From Firmicutes bacterium UBA5389 (lineage in GTDB: Bacteria > Bacillota > DTU025): a stretch of DNA of 23,213 nucleotides. How positions within the stretch are numbered: the first letter of the stretch is position 1; every line of letters starts with the position of its first letter. Where the stretch lies: assembly GCA_002409965.1 (NCBI GenBank), contig DHON01000116.1:1-23213 (forward strand), read 5' to 3'. Positions 7,583-15,003 of this stretch are shown here, in pieces. A program made the translations under genes and the position numbers. A model generated the notes under the pieces. It was not told where the DNA came from and did no database searches. It saw nothing but the letters and a program-made list of their open reading frames with translations.

Positions 7583-7672
7583 CCACATTCGGGCGAGTCG
7601 TCCCATACGTATCCCATCCTGATTCGCCCCTTGCCGGGCCAAGGCCCACGGGCCGAAGGCCGGAGCTCAGGG

Positions 7673-7701
7673 GTGACATCCCTGCGCAGAGATAGTATAA
7701 T
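7673..7701 (+). promoter_or_regulatory. Sigma-A promoter of mgtE
   Basis: GTGACA (7673-7678) and a consensus TATAAT (7696-7701) are separated by exactly 17 bp. Transcription should start near 7708, leaving a leader of about 205 nt before the mgtE start. A hairpin begins within a base or two of the predicted start. Confidence 0.75.
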
Positions 7702-7707
7702 TAGCAA

Positions 7708-7912
7708 GGTGAGCCGGCACGCGACTTCTGGTGCTCACTTTCCATTGGCCAACAAAGGGGGGAGAATAGGTGGACGGAGACCCAGGCAGTAGGAAGCGGT
7801 TCATACTGCTGAGCCCTGCGTCGAAGTCAGGTAGACCAGCTCAAAACCAGTCTGGGGCGATGTTCACCATGCCGGCAGGTCGGTGCGCGCGCCCCTAGGA
7901 GGGGGTGTTGTT
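7708..7912 (+). promoter_or_regulatory. Structured mgtE leader
   Basis: The leader holds, in order: a 5' hairpin (GTGAGC 7709-7714 with GCTCAC 7733-7738); an SD (GGGGGGAG, 7757-7764) and a short reading frame (7770-7898); an internal hairpin (GCAGTA 7786-7791 with TACTGC 7804-7809); and a hairpin pairing 7890-7895 with 7902-7907 that covers part of the mgtE SD. I could not match it to the M-box magnesium riboswitch. Regulation through translation of the short frame is an inference. Confidence 0.5.
7770..7898 (+). CDS. Candidate 42-codon leader peptide of mgtE
   Basis: A GTG start 5 nt after a strong SD (GGGGGGAG, 7757-7764) opens a 42-codon frame beginning (M)DGDPGSRKRF and ending GRCARP, then TAG at 7896-7898. 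The stop overlaps the first bases of the mgtE SD, and the mgtE GTG lies 14 nt after it. The acidic and proline-containing first residues recall enterobacterial MgtL, whose start (MEPDP) destabilises translating ribosomes at low magnesium; here the resemblance is only compositional. The frame may be fortuitous, but its SD and position suit a translated regulatory frame. Confidence 0.45.
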   Translation: MDGDPGSRKRFILLSPASKSGRPAQNQSGAMFTMPAGRCARP

Positions 7913-9262
7913 GTGGATGAGAAGTACACTGCCCTTGTGGAGAACGTAAAGCAACTGCTTTCCGAAGGCTCCACTGAAGCGCTGACCAACCTGGTAGACT
8001 CCCTGCACCCGGCGGACGTAGTCGACATCTTGGAGTTGCTCGACGATTCGGCCCGCAGCGCTTTCTTTCATGCTATCCCGGCCGGAAAAGCAGCCGACAT
8101 AATCCAGGAGCTAGATCCGGAGGACCAGACCGAGGTAATCCGGATGATGGGCTCGGCGCGCTCATCTGAGATCCTGAGGGAAATGGACTCAGACGATGCG
8201 GCCGACCTCATCGGCGACCTTCCGGAAGCCAAGGCCGAGACCCTACTCGACCTCATGGACTCCGAGGGAGACGATGTCCGCGAACTCCTGCGGTACGATG
8301 AGGACTCTTCGGGCGGCATCATGGCCACGGAGTACGTAACCGTCAACATGGAGTGGACCGTTGAGAAGACCCTCGCCGAACTGCGCCACCTGGCCCCCGA
8401 GGCAGAAACCGTCTACTACATCTACGTCGTCGACGCAGATGAGCGCCTCGTAGGAGTGCTTTCGCTGCGCGATTTGGTCATAGCCGACCTCAAGCGCAAG
8501 ATATCCTCCATCATGAGCCGAAACGTGTTGGCCGTGCCGGTCGAGGCTGACCAGGAAGAGGCGGCTCAGCTGTTCAAGAAATACCGCTACCTGGCTCTGC
8601 CCGTTGTCGACAACGACAACCGACTCGCGGGAATCATCACAGCCGACGACATCCTAGACGTCGTCGAAGAAGAGGCCACAGAGGACATCCAGAAGATAGC
8701 CGGCACCATGCCGCTCGACCGTCCGTATTTCGCAACCTCAATCAAAGAGCTGTGGCGCAGCCGGGTAGTCTGGCTGATGGTGCTATTCCTGGCCGAATCG
8801 ATCACAGGCAAGATACTGCAGAATTTCAGCACTGCCATGCAGTCAGTCATCGAGTTGACATTCTTCATACCGCTCCTAATTGACTGCGGCGGTAACGCCG
8901 GCTCTCAGGCTGCATCAGTAGTCATCCGCGGCCTCGCGGTGCGCGACATACGGATGCGAGACGTCTGGTCGGTCTTCGTCCGCGAATTCACGCTGGGCAT
9001 CGCCCTCGGCCTTACGATGTCGGGCATAGCATTCCTGCGGGCATGGAGAGTCGGAGGCAATCCGATCATTGGAGTCATCGTGTGCACATCGGTGCTCATG
9101 ATCGTGACCGTGGCCACCATAGTCGGATCCATGCTGCCGATAGCGGCCACCGCGCTCCATCTCGACCCGGCTGTCATGTCGGCGCCGCTGATAACCACGG
9201 TAGTGGACGGCACAGGCCTGATGATCTACTTCAGCATTGCTCGGACGTTACTGAAGCTGTAG
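7913..9262 (+). CDS. mgtE: Magnesium transporter MgtE
   Basis: A 449-residue Mg2+ channel/transporter of the inner membrane. The N-terminal superhelical domain (about 1-125) is acidic. Two CBS domains follow (about 135-195 and 200-255, including MSRNVLAVPVEADQEEAA), then a connecting plug helix and a five-helix membrane domain from about 283. The pore signature GGNAGSQ is at 326-332, and the conserved Asp in VVDGTG is residue 432, matching the Mg2+-binding Asp of Thermus MgtE. The cytosolic domains close the channel when internal Mg2+ is high. The GTG at 7913 is chosen because a GGAGGGGG SD ends 7 nt before it. A GTG at 7883 in the same frame would overlap that SD. It is convergent with the lipoprotein gene. 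Confidence 0.96.
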   Translation: MDEKYTALVENVKQLLSEGSTEALTNLVDSLHPADVVDILELLDDSARSAFFHAIPAGKAADIIQELDPEDQTEVIRMMGSARSSEILREMDSDDAADLIGDLPEAKAETLLDLMDSEGDDVRELLRYDEDSSGGIMATEYVTVNMEWTVEKTLAELRHLAPEAETVYYIYVVDADERLVGVLSLRDLVIADLKRKISSIMSRNVLAVPVEADQEEAAQLFKKYRYLALPVVDNDNRLAGIITADDILDVVEEEATEDIQKIAGTMPLDRPYFATSIKELWRSRVVWLMVLFLAESITGKILQNFSTAMQSVIELTFFIPLLIDCGGNAGSQAASVVIRGLAVRDIRMRDVWSVFVREFTLGIALGLTMSGIAFLRAWRVGGNPIIGVIVCTSVLMIVTVATIVGSMLPIAATALHLDPAVMSAPLITTVVDGTGLMIYFSIARTLLKL

Positions 9263-9274
9263 GCCATCATCGGA

Positions 9275-9304
9275 CTCCGCCCGTGCCCCGAGCCGCGGGC
9301 GGAG
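9275..9304. terminator. Probable bidirectional terminator hairpin
   Basis: A 9-bp perfect GC-rich inverted repeat (CTCCGCCCG at 9275-9283 with its complement at 9296-9304) and a 12-nt loop lie in the 63-bp gap between the convergent mgtE and lipoprotein genes. No T-run flanks it. Confidence 0.5.
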
Positions 9305-9325
9305 CTCCATATTGACCAGACGTAA

Positions 9326-10324
9326 CTAACGATACTCCGCCGAGACCTCGGAGCTCCTCAGGCTCTCCTGCCCCGACGAGTCGCGCGCGACCACCACAAA
9401 GTAGACTGTTGAACCTCTCTGCTGAGAAGACAGGGACACTACTGCTCCCGCCGAAGGCGCTTCGATCTGCTGAGACCTGGATGTGGTGTATCGGTCGAAG
9501 CGGGAATATCTCCAGTAGACCCTGTAGGATGCCGCCAGATTATCGGCAGGAGCGGTCCACGACACACCGGCCTGTGTCCCGTCTATGCTTACGGACACAT
9601 CGGCCGGAGCGCTTGGAATTAGGATGAGCCCAACATCCACCTGGAGATGGCCCAGCCCTGGGCTCCAGTCTACGCTGGTGGATTTGCCAGGGCACACTCC
9701 GAAGCCAACATACTCGCTCTCATACAGCACCGATCCATCCGCAGCCTTGAGCACCACCCGCAAATCATAGGATCGCGGCGGGTATCCAGAATCCTCTACC
9801 ACGAATAGCCCGTCCTGCTCACGCACGTCCTTGTAGGAACGATACGCCGAACTGCCCCCCGCATAGTAAACGAAGAGGTCGGCCGAATGAACCGGCATGG
9901 TCTCCGGAACCCCCGCAGCCGATACCTGGATGCGGATGCGGCCTTCCACCGCGCGCAGGGTGACCGATACGGGGGTGATCCCGTCCCGCCTCACCTCGGC
10001 CTTGGCGCGGCCGGCGTATACGGCATCGCCCTCGCCGTCCACCGCCACTGCGTCAATCAACCATTTCCCTGCAGCAAGCGACTGGATGGTGCCGTGAGCC
10101 GAACTGCCCTCCACGGACATTTCGTGCCTGAGGCTCAACCCTCCCATGCTGAGCGTCAATACGACCAGCTCGGGCGCGCACGATGCACTCGGAACGCTCT
10201 TGATGGCCGCGGCGAGGACCACGGAACCGCTGCCGGACGCGGCGGACGGCCTGAGCGCGCAACCTGCCCCCGCAATTGCCAGCGCGATGGCAAGGCAGAG
10301 CCTGATTGCCGGTCTCCAGTTCAT
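9326..10324 (-). CDS. Probable lipoprotein with fibronectin type III-like domain
   Basis: A 332-residue exported protein. The N-terminus has basic residues, a hydrophobic stretch (LCLAIALAIAG) and a likely lipobox, GAGC, with the lipidated Cys at 22; Gly at -3 is less common than Leu. Residues about 30-230 form a beta-rich region without a recognised family. Residues about 238-332 read as a fibronectin type III domain (PSAPADVSVSIDG, VSWTAPADN, SYRVYWRYS, VYFVVVARDSSGQES). It probably acts in binding or assembly at the cell surface; no catalytic motif is seen. The ATG has a GGAGTG SD 7 nt upstream. It is divergent from the c-di-GMP enzyme gene, with 232 bp between them. Confidence 0.8.
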   Translation of the reverse strand: MNWRPAIRLCLAIALAIAGAGCALRPSAASGSGSVVLAAAIKSVPSASCAPELVVLTLSMGGLSLRHEMSVEGSSAHGTIQSLAAGKWLIDAVAVDGEGDAVYAGRAKAEVRRDGITPVSVTLRAVEGRIRIQVSAAGVPETMPVHSADLFVYYAGGSSAYRSYKDVREQDGLFVVEDSGYPPRSYDLRVVLKAADGSVLYESEYVGFGVCPGKSTSVDWSPGLGHLQVDVGLILIPSAPADVSVSIDGTQAGVSWTAPADNLAASYRVYWRYSRFDRYTTSRSQQIEAPSAGAVVSLSSQQRGSTVYFVVVARDSSGQESLRSSEVSAEYR

Positions 10325-10556
10325 GTAACATCACTCCATTCTATAGCATTCGTCCATTCGCTTCCATGAGTTCTCTGCGCATTCCCTGCATCCTGCCGGC
10401 AGCGGCCAAGATCACCCGGGTGATAAAGCGCAGCTCCCTTGAAAGGATTTCCACGATCCGTGCCGAATCAGATGATTCAGGACGTACTCCAGCCACACGC
10501 CGTCCGAGCGGGGCGTCGATCAGCGCGACCCACCTTCTAGGCAAGGAGGCCTGCAC

Positions 10557-12536
10557 GTGGCTGAACAGCTGCATCAGGAGTCAGAGTCCAACCAATCTCG
10601 GGTCCGTATCCTCCCGCCCGCTGCCTATGTAGTCCGTTCGGTGGTGGCAGCAACAGTAATAGTGGTGATAAGCTGGGGCATCATCTACCTGAGCGCTGGA
10701 GGCGCCGACCGGCAGGCCCGCCAGAACTTGCTCATCAGGGCGCGCGCCGCCGCAGCTCTCATCGAACCAGGCGACATCGGCGAGAGCGATGAGGCTCTCA
10801 TGCGGCTGCACGCCAAGCTCAGAGCGCTTCGGGAAGCTTCCGACGATGCCCGTTTCGTCTACATCGTACGGCCGGCAGATGGTCAGATTGTGGTGCTCGC
10901 CGATTCCGAACCTGAGGAATCCCCCCACTACTCGCCTCCCGGCCACCCCGTGTGCTCGGCCACTCCCGGCGAAATGGCGCTGTTCGCCTCAGGCGAACCC
11001 GGCGTCGAAGGGCCCAGAACCAACTCCAGGGGCGCCTGGATCACCGCCTACGCGCCCATTGCCGTCGGCGCAGGCGGTGGCCCAACAGCCTTCCTGGCCT
11101 TCGACATCGACGCCTCCACCTGGCCCAGGTACTCCTTGATCCACTGGTGGCCTGTGCTTCTGTCCGTTGGTCTTCTCGCTGCGCTCGCAGCCTTCATCCT
11201 CATCTCAAAGGGCAGCAGCGAATCTCGGCACGCCCGTTACGTGGCCACGCGCGACTACCTTACAGGCCTGGTGAACAGGGCAGCGCTGATCAATGAGATC
11301 GACCGGGCCATCCGGCGAGCCAAGAACGGCAAACCCAGCGCCCTGCTTGTGATCGACATCGACAACTTCAAGGCCCTCAACGACACGCTCACCTACTCCA
11401 TGGGCGACGAGATTCTGGTGGAAGTGGCCTCGCACATAGAGAAGATGGTCCGCAAGAGCGATCTGGTAGCGAGGATCGCCGGTGACGAATTTGCCGTACT
11501 TCTCACAGGCGTATCTCTGGACGAGGCTCGGGCCACGGCCGAGCGGATTAGGGCGTCTCTGGAGAACCTCCGGTTCGAAGTCAGCAGCATGCCAGTGTAT
11601 CTCACTGTCAGCGCAGGCATGACCGAAATCGACCGCGATGCCCACACAAGAGACGTATCTCTGCGTGCCGACATGGCGCTGGCCACCGCGAAGAAGGCGG
11701 GCAAGAACCGTGTTGCGTTCGATTCTCCATGCGCCGCTTCAGCGTCTGACGGCTGCTCCGGCTCATGCTCGGATACACTCGCCATCGAAGGGGCCCTGCA
11801 AGGCGACAAGCTGCTCGTGTATCTGCAGCCCATTGTGCCCATCGCAGGGAGAGATTCGCAGCGGTCCGACGCGAGGCAAGGCAACTGGAGAAAAGCCCGC
11901 TGCTTCGAGGCGCTCATCCGAATGGTAGGCCCCGACAACAGTGTGATAGTGGCCGGCAAGTTCGTGCCCATAGCAGAGGGTCTGGGCCTGATACCCTATA
12001 TCGACATGTGGGTGCTGGATCGCGTTATACAGCTGATGTCGATCCAGCCCGACATCAACATCGCAATGAACCTATCAGCTAGGAGCATCTCCAGGCCCTC
12101 GTTCCTCGCGGAGGTGGAGTCGAAAGTGGCGTCTAGCGGCATCTCCCAGTACAGGCTGTGCTTTGAGATAACGGAGACAGCGGCCATGGGGAACCTGGGG
12201 GAAGTGCGGGCGTGGATGGACCGCATGAAGGAGCTTGGCTGCTCTTTTGCCATTGACGACTTCGGGGCCGGGCATTCGGCTATCTCGTACCTCTACGAAC
12301 TGCCCATAGATATAGTGAAAATCGCAGGCAACGTGGTGCAGGCCATGAAGGGCCCTGCTTCGGGTAGGCTCATCATAGAAGCGATCAACTCAGTCTCCCA
12401 TGTGCTGGGAGCCATGACCGTAGCCGAGTGCGTGGAGGATGAAGAGTCGCTGAAGGCGCTGCAGGATATGGGCGTTGATTTCGCCCAAGGCTACTACTTC
12501 GCCCGCCCAATGCCGGCGGATGAGGCAGTGGCCTAA
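10557..12536 (+). CDS. Membrane-bound GGDEF/EAL c-di-GMP enzyme
   Basis: A 659-residue protein that makes and/or degrades cyclic di-GMP. A membrane helix at about 24-47, an extracytoplasmic sensor of Cache-like appearance (about 50-190) and a second helix (about 197-217) precede the GGDEF-type domain (about 230-390). Its active loop is AGDEF (308-312), a variant compatible with activity, and an inhibitory-site RKSD (299-302) lies exactly five residues upstream. The EAL domain (about 405-655) keeps EAL (451-453), NLSARS, EITE, DDFG (567-570), AECVE and the QGYYF motif, so phosphodiesterase activity is plausible. The GTG start has an AAGGAGG SD 7 nt upstream. The balance of the two activities cannot be read from sequence. 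Confidence 0.93.
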   Translation: MAEQLHQESESNQSRVRILPPAAYVVRSVVAATVIVVISWGIIYLSAGGADRQARQNLLIRARAAAALIEPGDIGESDEALMRLHAKLRALREASDDARFVYIVRPADGQIVVLADSEPEESPHYSPPGHPVCSATPGEMALFASGEPGVEGPRTNSRGAWITAYAPIAVGAGGGPTAFLAFDIDASTWPRYSLIHWWPVLLSVGLLAALAAFILISKGSSESRHARYVATRDYLTGLVNRAALINEIDRAIRRAKNGKPSALLVIDIDNFKALNDTLTYSMGDEILVEVASHIEKMVRKSDLVARIAGDEFAVLLTGVSLDEARATAERIRASLENLRFEVSSMPVYLTVSAGMTEIDRDAHTRDVSLRADMALATAKKAGKNRVAFDSPCAASASDGCSGSCSDTLAIEGALQGDKLLVYLQPIVPIAGRDSQRSDARQGNWRKARCFEALIRMVGPDNSVIVAGKFVPIAEGLGLIPYIDMWVLDRVIQLMSIQPDINIAMNLSARSISRPSFLAEVESKVASSGISQYRLCFEITETAAMGNLGEVRAWMDRMKELGCSFAIDDFGAGHSAISYLYELPIDIVKIAGNVVQAMKGPASGRLIIEAINSVSHVLGAMTVAECVEDEESLKALQDMGVDFAQGYYFARPMPADEAVA

Positions 12537-12579
12537 CCCGCGGGCGTCATATCTCCGCCAAGCTTGAACCCCCAAGTGA

Positions 12580-12599
12580 GTGCGCCATGCCGGGCGCAC
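12580..12599 (+). terminator. Hairpin after the GGDEF/EAL gene
   Basis: A 7-bp GC-rich stem (GTGCGCC 12580-12586 with GGCGCAC 12593-12599) with a 6-nt loop lies 43 bp after the stop codon. No T-run follows. Termination for the rightward gene may be shared with the stronger hairpin next to it. Confidence 0.35.
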
Positions 12600-12605
12600 A
12601 GTATA

Positions 12606-12633
12606 GCAAAACACCCTGATCTCTCAGGGTGTT
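12606..12633 (-). terminator. Intrinsic terminator of the tRNA-Gln/tRNA-Glu unit
   Basis: A 10-bp perfect stem (AACACCCTGA 12610-12619 with its complement 12624-12633) has a 4-nt loop that reads GAGA, a GNRA loop, in the - strand transcript. It is followed by a short T-run ending in TTTTGCTATA. It begins 7 bp after the CCA of tRNA-Glu. Confidence 0.85.
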
Positions 12634-12639
12634 CAAACT

Positions 12640-12715
12640 TGGTAGCCCCGACGGAATTCGAATCCGTGTCTCCGCCTTGAGAGGGCGACGTCCTAGGCCA
12701 CTAGACCACGGGGCC
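12640..12715 (-). tRNA. tRNA-Glu (anticodon CTC)
   Basis: A 76-nt cloverleaf on the - strand including encoded CCA (12640-12642). The anticodon stem CGCC/GGCG holds the loop CTCTCAA with anticodon CTC, reading GAG. The T-arm loop is TTCGAAT. The acceptor stem is GGCCCCG with CGGGGCT, so position 1 pairs with 72 as G-U instead of the usual G-C. It follows tRNA-Gln by 6 nt. Confidence 0.95.
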
Positions 12716-12721
12716 ATGTAT

Positions 12722-12795
12722 TGGCTGGGGAGGAAGGATTCGAACCCTCGCAATCAGATCCAGAGTCTGACGTCCTACCACTAGACGACTCCCCA
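12722..12795 (-). tRNA. tRNA-Gln (anticodon CTG)
   Basis: A 74-nt cloverleaf on the - strand with encoded CCA (12722-12724). The acceptor stem is TGGGGAG/CTCCCCA with discriminator G. The anticodon stem TCAGA/TCTGA holds the loop CTCTGGA with anticodon CTG, reading CAG. The U1-A72 pair is typical of tRNA-Gln. It is the first gene of a two-tRNA unit with its own promoter. Confidence 0.95.
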
Positions 12796-12818
12796 AGGCG
12801 CAACAGCGTCCGCTGATG

Positions 12819-12847
12819 ATTATAGCAAAGGCCTGCGTGTTTGTAAA
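12819..12847 (-). promoter_or_regulatory. Strong sigma-A promoter for the tRNA-Gln/tRNA-Glu unit
   Basis: On the - strand TTTACA (12842-12847) and a consensus TATAAT (12819-12824) are separated by exactly 17 bp. The -10 ends 23 bp before the mature 5' end of tRNA-Gln. Confidence 0.85.
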
Positions 12848-12905
12848 GCAAATTTGCGTTGGCGCGTTGGCGCTCACCGCTACGAGTGCAGAGGCAGCAA
12901 CGCAA

Positions 12906-12942
12906 GAAGGCAGGACTTACGGCACGCTTTGCGCCTGCCTTC
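12906..12942 (-). terminator. Hairpin after the CBM protein gene
   Basis: A 9-bp stem (GAAGGCAGG 12906-12914 with CCTGCCTTC 12934-12942) has a 19-nt loop. An alternative 8-bp pairing, 12909-12916 with 12943-12950, shares the same left arm. It lies downstream of the last gene of the leftward operon and upstream of the tRNA promoter. It lacks a clear T-run. Confidence 0.4.
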
Positions 12943-12969
12943 GTCCTGCCCGCCGGCGCGGAGGGCCTG

Positions 12970-13563
12970 CTAGAACCGTCCTACCTGACCGTTGTGTATC
13001 TCCAGGCTCCAGTTGAGGCCGTAGTTGTTGTCCCAGTTACTGGCCGTGTCTCTGAAGCAGAAGTTCAGGCGGGAGGTTTCATTCGGGTCCAGCTCTACGT
13101 CAGCTTTCCATGTGCCCGCTTTCTCTCGCAACATCGGGATGTCGGAGACGTTTCTCCAGTCCTTGGGCCCAAAACCTGTATGCAGGTACAGGGCGTCCGC
13201 TCCGGACTGAGCCAGGAGGCCGTTGTACTTCACGGTGACACGTTCACCGGCGGTAACAGGCATTGGCGAAATCGACACCCCTCCCATCAGGGAGCTTTCC
13301 TTGGCTGTTCCGCCACGCGTTGTCTTGGATCTGGCGCCAGTTGAGCGCCCGGTCTTGGAAGGTGACCCCAGGCCCGAAGGCCCAAGTTCCGAAGCGAACT
13401 CGAAATCCGCATCGCTCTCGGCCCTCTCTCTGGACTCGTCGCCCCTGTCGCCGCCGAATCTCCGTTGCCACAACACCCGGCGAGACCTCCTTTCAGGTGT
13501 ATTCTCTCGCCGCGGCCCTGTGGTTATTAGGGCAAATGTGCCCTCATGATGTTTGCGCATCAC
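12970..13563 (-). CDS. Carbohydrate-binding-module protein with a long polar N-terminus
   Basis: A 197-codon frame. Residues about 94-192 resemble a starch-binding-type module (CBM25/26-like): VSISPMPVTAGERVTVKYNG, ALYLHTGFGPKDW, GTWKADVELDPNE, LNFCFRDTASNWDNN and NWSLEIHNG, with the Trp residues expected for sugar stacking. Residues 1-92 are polar, rich in Arg, Ser, Gly and Glu, without signal peptide or recognisable domain. The start is unclear: GTG at 13563 or ATG at 13560 lies directly after the stop codon of the mtaD-like gene with only a weak AGG, while Met93 (ATG at 13287) has AAGGAA about 11 nt upstream and would give just the module. Last gene of the leftward run. Module assignment fairly sure; N-terminus not. 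Confidence 0.65.
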   Translation of the reverse strand: MMRKHHEGTFALITTGPRRENTPERRSRRVLWQRRFGGDRGDESRERAESDADFEFASELGPSGLGSPSKTGRSTGARSKTTRGGTAKESSLMGGVSISPMPVTAGERVTVKYNGLLAQSGADALYLHTGFGPKDWRNVSDIPMLREKAGTWKADVELDPNETSRLNFCFRDTASNWDNNYGLNWSLEIHNGQVGRF

Positions 13564-14943
13564 CTATTGGGTTCTATTTCCATCGACCCTGCCGGCCAGC
13601 CTCAGCGCCCGGGCCTCCGCTTCTGCCATAATCGCGCTCTCGTCCAGAGTGGTCAGTCTCCTGTCCTCCATTAGCACGCGTCCGTCGACAAGTACAGCGC
13701 TCACATCGGCGCCGCACGCGGAGTAGACGATGTGCGATGCCAGGTCGGCGATGCCGGCAGGGGACAGGTGCGGCGCCGCGAAATCGAGGAGAACGATGTC
13801 GGCTCTCTTCCCAATTTCTATCGATCCGATGTCGTCGTCAAGCCCGAGGCAGGCTGCGCCGCCTCTGGTCGCCATCTCAAGGCACACGCGCGCGGGCACG
13901 GCCGTTGGATCCAGCAGGGTCGCCTTGTGCAATAGGCCGGCCAAACGCATCTCCTCGACCATGTCCAGATTGTTGTTGCTCGCCGCGCCATCGGTGCCCA
14001 AGCCCACCGCGACCCCGGCCGATAGCATCTTCTGCACAGGCGCCGCACCGGATGCCAGTTTCATGTTGGACCCGGGGTTGTGCGCCACCCGCACACCGTG
14101 CCTTGCCAGAATGTCGATGTCGCCATCGGACACCGCGACACAGTGAGCCGCTAGCACCGGCAGATCGAGAAGGCCGCTCGACTCCACATACTCCACAGGG
14201 CTTATGCCGTAAGCCGATCGCATCTCATCGGCCTCGCGGAAGGTTTCGGAGATGTGGATATGCACTCCAACCCCAAGCTCTCCGGCGCGTCCAGCTGTCG
14301 CCGACAGAAAAGGCAATGAACAAGTATACGGCGCGTGCGGCCCGAGCATGGTAGTGATCCTGCCTCCCGCGGCGCCGTTCCACCTTTCGCAAAAATCGGA
14401 CCCGCGGGCGAGCGCGGCGCCAAAACCATCCGGGCGGCCCGGGCCGCCCGAGCCGCCGGCGTTTTCTGCCATCGAGCCCATTCCCACCGACAGGCTGGCC
14501 CTGATCCCCGATTCCTCCACTGCCCGCGCAGCTTCGTCCATGAAGAAGTACATGTCGGCAAAGCAAGTAGTGCCCGACTTGATCATCTCCGCGCATGCCA
14601 GCAGAGTCCCCCAGTACACATCGTCCGGAGTCAGACCGGCCTCTATGGGGAAGATCTTGGTGGTCAACCATTCCTGGAGCATCAGGTCATCAGCGTACCC
14701 CCGGAACAGCGCCATCGCCGCGTGGGTGTGCGCGTTGACAAGCCCGGGGATGGCTATGCGGCCCCGCCCCGGCAGGCGCGGCATCTGCCCCAGCCGCTCC
14801 GACACTCCCTCCGGCAGATCGGCCGCAGGTCCCACGTAGATAACAACGCCCGACTCCACGACGATCGTCGCATCGCGGACCGTGCGTTGCTCGGAGTCCA
14901 TGGTGATCACAGCGACGTTCTCTATGACCAGGTCGCTCAACAT
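13564..14943 (-). CDS. mtaD: MTA/SAH deaminase-type amidohydrolase
   Basis: A 459-residue metal-dependent amidohydrolase of the 5'-methylthioadenosine/S-adenosylhomocysteine deaminase group, which converts the adenine moiety to hypoxanthine. Visible are PGLVNAHTH with metal His 72 and 74, FRGYADDL, HIHISET (His230, Glu233), AAHCV (His267) and GTDGAASNN (Asp318), all typical of this family. Length is normal. The ATG at 14943 has a GAGGGGAGTG SD. It lies 60 bp after the phosphorylase gene, and together they suggest a deaminate-then-phosphorolyse route for methylthioadenosine, and perhaps 5'-deoxyadenosine. Related guanine- or triazine-type hydrolases are less likely because of the HTH...FRGYADD pattern. 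Confidence 0.88.
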   Translation of the reverse strand: MLSDLVIENVAVITMDSEQRTVRDATIVVESGVVIYVGPAADLPEGVSERLGQMPRLPGRGRIAIPGLVNAHTHAAMALFRGYADDLMLQEWLTTKIFPIEAGLTPDDVYWGTLLACAEMIKSGTTCFADMYFFMDEAARAVEESGIRASLSVGMGSMAENAGGSGGPGRPDGFGAALARGSDFCERWNGAAGGRITTMLGPHAPYTCSLPFLSATAGRAGELGVGVHIHISETFREADEMRSAYGISPVEYVESSGLLDLPVLAAHCVAVSDGDIDILARHGVRVAHNPGSNMKLASGAAPVQKMLSAGVAVGLGTDGAASNNNLDMVEEMRLAGLLHKATLLDPTAVPARVCLEMATRGGAACLGLDDDIGSIEIGKRADIVLLDFAAPHLSPAGIADLASHIVYSACGADVSAVLVDGRVLMEDRRLTTLDESAIMAEAEARALRLAGRVDGNRTQ

Positions 14944-15003
14944 CTCTCACTCCCCTCAATCCAGGCAAAGTCAACCCGTCCCCGAGCTTCAGCTCGCCGG
15001 ATC

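Noticed and set aside
7700..7912. M-box (ykoK) or cobalamin riboswitch before mgtE
   Set aside because: The conserved M-box core (GGTGAGGCTCC and the ACGCTGC block) is absent. A stretch near 7824-7840 (AAGTCAGGTAGACCAGC) resembles a B12 box, but the rest of the cobalamin core (GGTG...CC, CCGCCACTGT) is missing.
10341..10574. 77-codon frame on the - strand between the lipoprotein and the GGDEF/EAL genes
   Set aside because: It has no SD at any start and overlaps the SD and start of the GGDEF/EAL gene. The helical-looking C-terminal half leaves a small chance that it is real. The same 232-bp gap also holds the inverted repeat GAATCA-GA-TGATTC (10465-10478), a possible operator, too weak to list.
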